A stretch of DNA of 9,168 bases. Origin: Spirochaetaceae bacterium (lineage in GTDB: Bacteria > Spirochaetota > Spirochaetia > Treponematales > Breznakiellaceae). The stretch lies in the NCBI GenBank assembly GCA_031279895.1, contig JAITHR010000164.1, positions 1 through 9,168 of the forward strand, written 5' to 3'. The notes below the pieces were generated by a model. The model was not told where the DNA came from. It was given only the letters and a program-made list of their open reading frames with translations, and did no database searches. Within the stretch, counting starts at the first letter, position 1; each line of letters begins with the position of its first letter. The position numbers and the translations under genes are program-made. Shown here one piece after another: positions 5,640 to 9,168 of this stretch.

Positions 5640-6930
5640 GTATGAGCGGGCTATTCGCACGGTATACCGGGAGCCGCACAAGCTCGGATGGCTCATCGGC
5701 AAGGACAAACTGACGCCCCTCCATAGCGAGTGGATACGCTATTGCTGGGACAGCGACGAACCCCGCGCGCTCCAGGCCTTTCGCGGCGGGTACAAGACCA
5801 CCGCTATCGGCGTGGTGGGCGCTATCCGCCGGATGCTTTTTCACCCGGACGACCGGATAGCGATTATCCGTAAGAACTACCAGGACGCGGCGGACGTGGC
5901 GCGTACCATAGCCGACGTAATGGATCGGGAGGAGGTTGCCGCCCTGTTTCACGCGGCCTACGGCATTACCCCCAAAGCCAAAACCCGCAGGGAGGGAGAC
6001 CTCGTCTACTCGTTCAAGACCACCAACACCCCCGAAGGGAATATCACCGCGCTAGGCATTGAGAGCGGCATTACGGGCGCCCACTTTGACAAGATACTCT
6101 GCGACGACATCATCACCCTTAAAGACCGGGTAAGCAGGGCGGAGCGGGAGCGTACCGCGGAAATCGTGCGGGAGCTGGCCGCCAACATCATCGAGCCCGG
6201 CAAAGGGTCAGTATGGATTGGCACGCCCTGGCACCGGGACGACGCATGGCGGGTCATTAACCGGTTCTGCGCCATCGCGAAGTACCCCGTAAGCGCGTGC
6301 GGTTTCATCGGCGAAGAGGAACTGGAGCGGAAACGGCTTGCCACAACCCCCTACCTGTTCGCGGCAAACTACGAGCTTGAACTGGGAAAAGACGAGTCCC
6401 TCCTGTTTACCGACCCGCCGTATTCGGCGGGCTGGGACTTTTCCGTAAGCGGCGCCTTCGCCTGTCTGGACGCGGCGTTTGACGGCACGGACTATTGCGC
6501 GCTGACCATAGCCGCGCCGGTTAGAAAAGAGGACGGCCGTAGCGTATACCAGACGGTCGGTTTCACCTACGCGGGTAACGTGAAGACGTGGATCCCGGAA
6601 ATTGTCAGGCTGTGCCGGAAATACAAAGTCCGCGCCGTCTACACGGAGAGCAACGCGGATCACGGGTACACCGCCGACAAGCTCGCCGGGTTGGGGATAC
6701 GGGCCAAAACCTATTTCGAACGGCAAAACAAGTATATCAAGATAACCACCAACCTGTTTGAGGTGTGGCGCTATTTGGAGTGGGCTCCGGAGACGGACGC
6801 GGAGTACATGAACCAGATATTGGACTACCGCAGGGGTTCGTCTCCGGACGACGCGCCGGACAGCGCGGCCTCGCTGTTTCGGGAAGCCTTCCCGCAACAT
6901 AAAATAAACCGGCATAAATGGGAGCTTTGA
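5629..6930 (+). CDS. terL: Terminase large subunit (ATPase and nuclease)
   Basis: The gene encodes 433 residues, within the usual 400-550 for the family, though on the short side. The ATPase part has a Walker A variant FRGGYKTT (residues 51-58, Lys56), followed by IAIIRKNYQDAADVARTIADVM, the motif TPEGNITALGI, and Walker B KILCDD (Asp159, Asp160), then SVWIGTPWHRDD where coupling motif residues are expected. The RNase H-like nuclease part has Asp281 in CLDAAFDGTDY, Glu340 in VYTESNADHGY, and Asp408/Asp411 in SSPDDAPDSAA as the likely metal ligands. It cuts concatemeric phage DNA and pumps it through the portal. The ATG at 5629 lies inside the small subunit gene (11-nt overlap) with no strong ribosome site, so it is probably translationally coupled. 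The portal gene follows after 23 nt. Confidence 0.95.
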   Translation: MTDEYERAIRTVYREPHKLGWLIGKDKLTPLHSEWIRYCWDSDEPRALQAFRGGYKTTAIGVVGAIRRMLFHPDDRIAIIRKNYQDAADVARTIADVMDREEVAALFHAAYGITPKAKTRREGDLVYSFKTTNTPEGNITALGIESGITGAHFDKILCDDIITLKDRVSRAERERTAEIVRELAANIIEPGKGSVWIGTPWHRDDAWRVINRFCAIAKYPVSACGFIGEEELERKRLATTPYLFAANYELELGKDESLLFTDPPYSAGWDFSVSGAFACLDAAFDGTDYCALTIAAPVRKEDGRSVYQTVGFTYAGNVKTWIPEIVRLCRKYKVRAVYTESNADHGYTADKLAGLGIRAKTYFERQNKYIKITTNLFEVWRYLEWAPETDAEYMNQILDYRRGSSPDDAPDSAASLFREAFPQHKINRHKWEL

Positions 6931-6940
6931 TGTGATACAA

Positions 6941-6951
6941 GAGGAGAGAGG
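6941..6951 (+). promoter_or_regulatory. Strong ribosome binding site for the portal gene
   Basis: GAGGAGAGAGG lies in the 23-nt gap between terminase and portal genes, just ahead of the ATG at 6954. It is one of the strongest Shine-Dalgarno sites in the window and fits a highly expressed structural gene. Confidence 0.7.
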
Positions 6952-6953
6952 AT

Positions 6954-8327
6954 ATGAGTAAGGGCGGGCGGACAGCGCCAAAACAGGACGGGTGGGCTAA
7001 CGTATTAACAGGGCTCGGCGGCGCCGCGGACAAGCGGAAGTACACAACGGCAGATCCTGCGACGGTTCTGGATGACAACCGGCTGGAGTCCGTCTACATA
7101 GACGACGGGCTTGGTACGCGGATAGTAGACCTGCTGCCCGACGATATGTTCCGGCAGGGCTGGCGCTTTATTTTTGACGACGTTATTGACGGGATTGAAC
7201 ACGCCGCGAAAGCCCAGCTATATATCGACATTTTTGACAATCTCAACCTCAAGACAAAGCTCAACCACGCCTTCAAGTGGGCGCGGCTGTACGGGGGCGC
7301 GATTGTCCTGCTTGGGGCGCTGGACGGGCAGACCCTCGACCGGCGCCTAAACCCTAAAAGTATCCGCAGTTTTGATATGCTGCGGGTCATAGACCGCAGC
7401 GATATAGCCTTTGACCGGATTAAGTTCCAGCTTGACCCCATGAAGGAGCGCTACGGCCTGCCGGAATGGTACCCGGTTCGGTTTGAGACCGCCGCCGGGT
7501 CCCGTGAAACCCGCTTTGTCCATCACAGCAGGGTCATAGAGGTACACGGAAAGATAGTGCCGGAGGGCATGACACGGACGCTGACCGGAGAGCAGCGGTA
7601 CTGGGGGCTTTCAGTGCTTCAGAACTGCTATGAGACACTGGGTACTTTAGGCGGAGCCTTCGGCGGTATCGGAAGCCTTTTACAGGAATTGTCGGTCGGG
7701 GTGTTTAAGATTTCGGAGCTGGCGGATATTCTAAGCCAGCCTGACGGGAAAAATACCATGCAGACACGGGTAGAGGTTATTGACCTTATGCGGAGCGTGT
7801 TCCGCTCAATCTATCTGGACAAAGACGACGAGTACAAACGTGAGACCGCGTCGTTCTCCGGCGTCTCCGACGTGATATACCAGTTATTTATGATGTTGTC
7901 GGCCAATACGGGCTACCCTATCACGCGCCTCTTCGGGGTAAGCCCCGCGGGACTTAACAGCACCGGCGAGTCGGACCAGTTGAATTACTATGACATGGTG
8001 GCCAGCCGGCAGGAAACGGAACTGGCGCCGATACTGCGGACTATCGTCCGCATCATAGCGGAGTGGCACGGGATAGAGGAACCGAACATCGTGTTCAACC
8101 CCTTGAAACAGATGACCGAGAAGGAGAAGGCGGAACTTGAGAAAATACGGGAGGATAGCGCGCTGGTTACGGCCAACAAGTATCAAGCCTATATCAACGC
8201 CGGTATCATGGAACCCCACGAGGCGCGGTATCTGCAATTCAGGGATACCCTTGACCATATTCCGGTTCCGGAGGAGGGTACGCTCCCGCCGGTACAGCCG
8301 GCACCAGAGGAGGGAGATGAAGAGTGA
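6954..8327 (+). CDS. Phage portal protein, DUF1073 family
   Basis: The gene encodes 457 residues, typical for portals. Early segments DDNRLESVYIDDGLGTRIVDLLPDDMFRQGW and AFKWARLYGGAIVLLG are characteristic of the DUF1073 portal group, as are the region RVIEVHGK and the signature FGVSPAGLNSTGESDQLNYYD (residues 327-345), followed by an Arg/Gln-Glu helix and the motif FNPLKQMTEKEKAE. The C-terminal 30 residues are Pro/Glu-rich (PVPEEGTLPPVQPAPEEGDEE). The protein forms the ring of twelve subunits at one vertex of the prohead, through which terminase pumps DNA. It follows the large terminase, the usual order, and its TGA overlaps the GTG of the minor head gene by four bases (GTGA). No odd features or truncation are seen. 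Confidence 0.95.
   Translation: MSKGGRTAPKQDGWANVLTGLGGAADKRKYTTADPATVLDDNRLESVYIDDGLGTRIVDLLPDDMFRQGWRFIFDDVIDGIEHAAKAQLYIDIFDNLNLKTKLNHAFKWARLYGGAIVLLGALDGQTLDRRLNPKSIRSFDMLRVIDRSDIAFDRIKFQLDPMKERYGLPEWYPVRFETAAGSRETRFVHHSRVIEVHGKIVPEGMTRTLTGEQRYWGLSVLQNCYETLGTLGGAFGGIGSLLQELSVGVFKISELADILSQPDGKNTMQTRVEVIDLMRSVFRSIYLDKDDEYKRETASFSGVSDVIYQLFMMLSANTGYPITRLFGVSPAGLNSTGESDQLNYYDMVASRQETELAPILRTIVRIIAEWHGIEEPNIVFNPLKQMTEKEKAELEKIREDSALVTANKYQAYINAGIMEPHEARYLQFRDTLDHIPVPEEGTLPPVQPAPEEGDEE
8306..8316 (+). promoter_or_regulatory. Ribosome binding site for the GTG start of the minor head gene
   Basis: AGAGGAGGGAG ends 7 nt before the GTG at 8324, inside the Pro/Glu-rich end of the portal gene. It decides the start of the next gene, which lacks an upstream ATG in frame. 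Confidence 0.7.
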
Positions 8328-9168
8328 ACGCCGCGTTCACCAGAGAGGCGCTGGTTGCGGCGTTGTTTGCCCGGCGCAGGAAACAGCCCCGCTCCGCCCG
8401 AAGCCGTCCGCAGAAACCGACCCGCTGGCTGTACCCCCTGAGCGTAGAGCGCCGTTACGCGGCGGCTGTCCGGGCGTGGCTGCGCCCCATGAAAGAGTTT
8501 GTACACGAGTATCTTAAGAACAACCGGGAGGCAATGCTTAGAGGAGACGCGGCGGCGCTCGTTCGGCAGGACGCGGTTCCGGGCGGTTCGTATCGGCGCA
8601 TGGTACGGTCTCTTAACGGCTGGCTCACCGCTTACACCCCGCCGCTTGACGATGACGGAAACCGCGCCTCGCCGCCGGTTATCTTTGCGGGGCTTGGCAA
8701 CATCGCGGAGGAGGTCAATGACTTTAACGGCAAGCAGTGGGACAAGTCCGCAAATGCGGCGCTGGGGGCGGAGTTTCCGGTGTATGAGGACTGGTGGCCT
8801 ACGGTGAAAGAGGACTGGACGCGGACGAACTACGAGCTTATGCGCGGGCTTGGACAGGACTACATCAAGCAGGTGAACACTTTGGCGGAGCGGGCGGTTA
8901 TTTCCGGTTGGTCTCCGGCGCGGCTTGCCAATGAGATAATGCTGGCCGACCGGCGGGTTTCAAAAGTCAGGGCGGAGTTGATAGCCGCAGACCGGATAGG
9001 GACGCTGAACGGTATGGTTACGCAGGCACGTATGGAGGGCGCGGGGCTCACGATGTACCTCTGGTCAACCAGCGGAGACGGGCGGGTGCGTCACGCCCAC
9101 GCGCTTATGGACGGCGCCCTGTGCCGGTGGGACGACTCGTCGGTTTACTCCGACGACGGGGGCAAGAC
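8324..9168 (+). CDS. Minor head protein, SPP1 gp7 / Mu gpF type, 5' part
   Basis: An open frame from GTG at 8324 runs off the right edge, giving 281 complete residues. The N-terminus is basic (ARRRKQPRSARSRPQKPTR, residues 16-34). The middle is helical and aromatic-rich. The segment AADRIGTLNGMVTQARMEGAGLTMYLW (about 221-247) and the following W247-S-T-S-G-D-G-R-V-R-H-A-H-A-L-M-D-G264 match the C-terminal signature of phage head morphogenesis proteins related to SPP1 gp7 and Mu gpF, in which W-x-x-x-x-D-x-R-V-R-x-x-H is typical. These proteins enter the prohead beside the portal and are involved in assembly and in DNA delivery. The position directly after the portal (GTGA overlap) agrees. The end lies outside the window, so any C-terminal fusion cannot be judged. 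Confidence 0.88.
   Translation, partial: MNAAFTREALVAALFARRRKQPRSARSRPQKPTRWLYPLSVERRYAAAVRAWLRPMKEFVHEYLKNNREAMLRGDAAALVRQDAVPGGSYRRMVRSLNGWLTAYTPPLDDDGNRASPPVIFAGLGNIAEEVNDFNGKQWDKSANAALGAEFPVYEDWWPTVKEDWTRTNYELMRGLGQDYIKQVNTLAERAVISGWSPARLANEIMLADRRVSKVRAELIAADRIGTLNGMVTQARMEGAGLTMYLWSTSGDGRVRHAHALMDGALCRWDDSSVYSDDGGK

Noticed and set aside
6103..6108. Large terminase Walker B ends Asp-Asp where Asp-Glu is more usual, suggesting a defect.
   Set aside because: Asp-Asp at this place occurs in intact phage terminase families, and all other ATPase and nuclease motifs are present.
6208..6981. Long open frame on the minus strand (257 residues) opposite the large terminase.
   Set aside because: The plus strand carries clear terminase motifs. 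Minus-strand open frames are expected in GC-rich coding DNA, and the translation shows no recognisable domain.

Overview
The window is a stretch of a tailed double-stranded DNA bacteriophage or prophage genome. Every supported gene is on the + strand and the genes are packed tightly, many with overlapping stops and starts. The order is recombination, replication, packaging, head, which is typical of a siphovirus or myovirus. The host cannot be named from this sequence. The DNA is GC-rich, Shine-Dalgarno sites are strong and GTG starts are used, all of which fit a bacterial host. The helicase loader's Walker A resembles that of proteobacterial DnaC, but a phage gene is weak evidence for host taxonomy.

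Layout. 1-336 is the 3' end of an unrecognised gene with an acidic, tyrosine-rich tail, followed by a GC-rich hairpin. 404-2813 is a recombination-type module: a conserved phage protein that is a candidate annealing or recombination factor, a coiled-coil partner protein, and a PD-(D/E)XK (RecB/Cas4-like) nuclease. 2866-4850 is the replication module: an initiator-like protein with a winged-helix-like N-terminus and a low-complexity linker, then a DnaC-type helicase loader. 4856-5227 is a small ParB-N-like protein whose 3' end overlaps the next gene by 65 nt. 5163-6930 carries the small and large terminase subunits. 6954-8327 is a DUF1073-family portal, and 8324 to the right edge is an incomplete minor head protein of the SPP1 gp7 / Mu gpF type.

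How they would work together. The annealing-type protein and the nuclease would process and recombine phage DNA. The initiator would melt an origin and recruit the host replicative helicase through the DnaC-like loader. The terminase would cut and pump the resulting DNA through the portal into a prohead that contains the minor head protein.

The most interesting structure lies inside the initiator gene. Eight 12-bp direct repeats are followed by seven 6-bp purine-rich repeats and then a 13-bp perfect inverted repeat with one homopurine and one homopyrimidine arm. The arrangement recalls the lambda origin inside gene O, and it also encodes a repetitive protein linker. Whether it is an origin, an expanded linker or both cannot be settled from sequence alone. 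No integrase, repressor, tRNA, CRISPR array or insertion sequence is visible. There is no gene-free stretch longer than about 70 bases.
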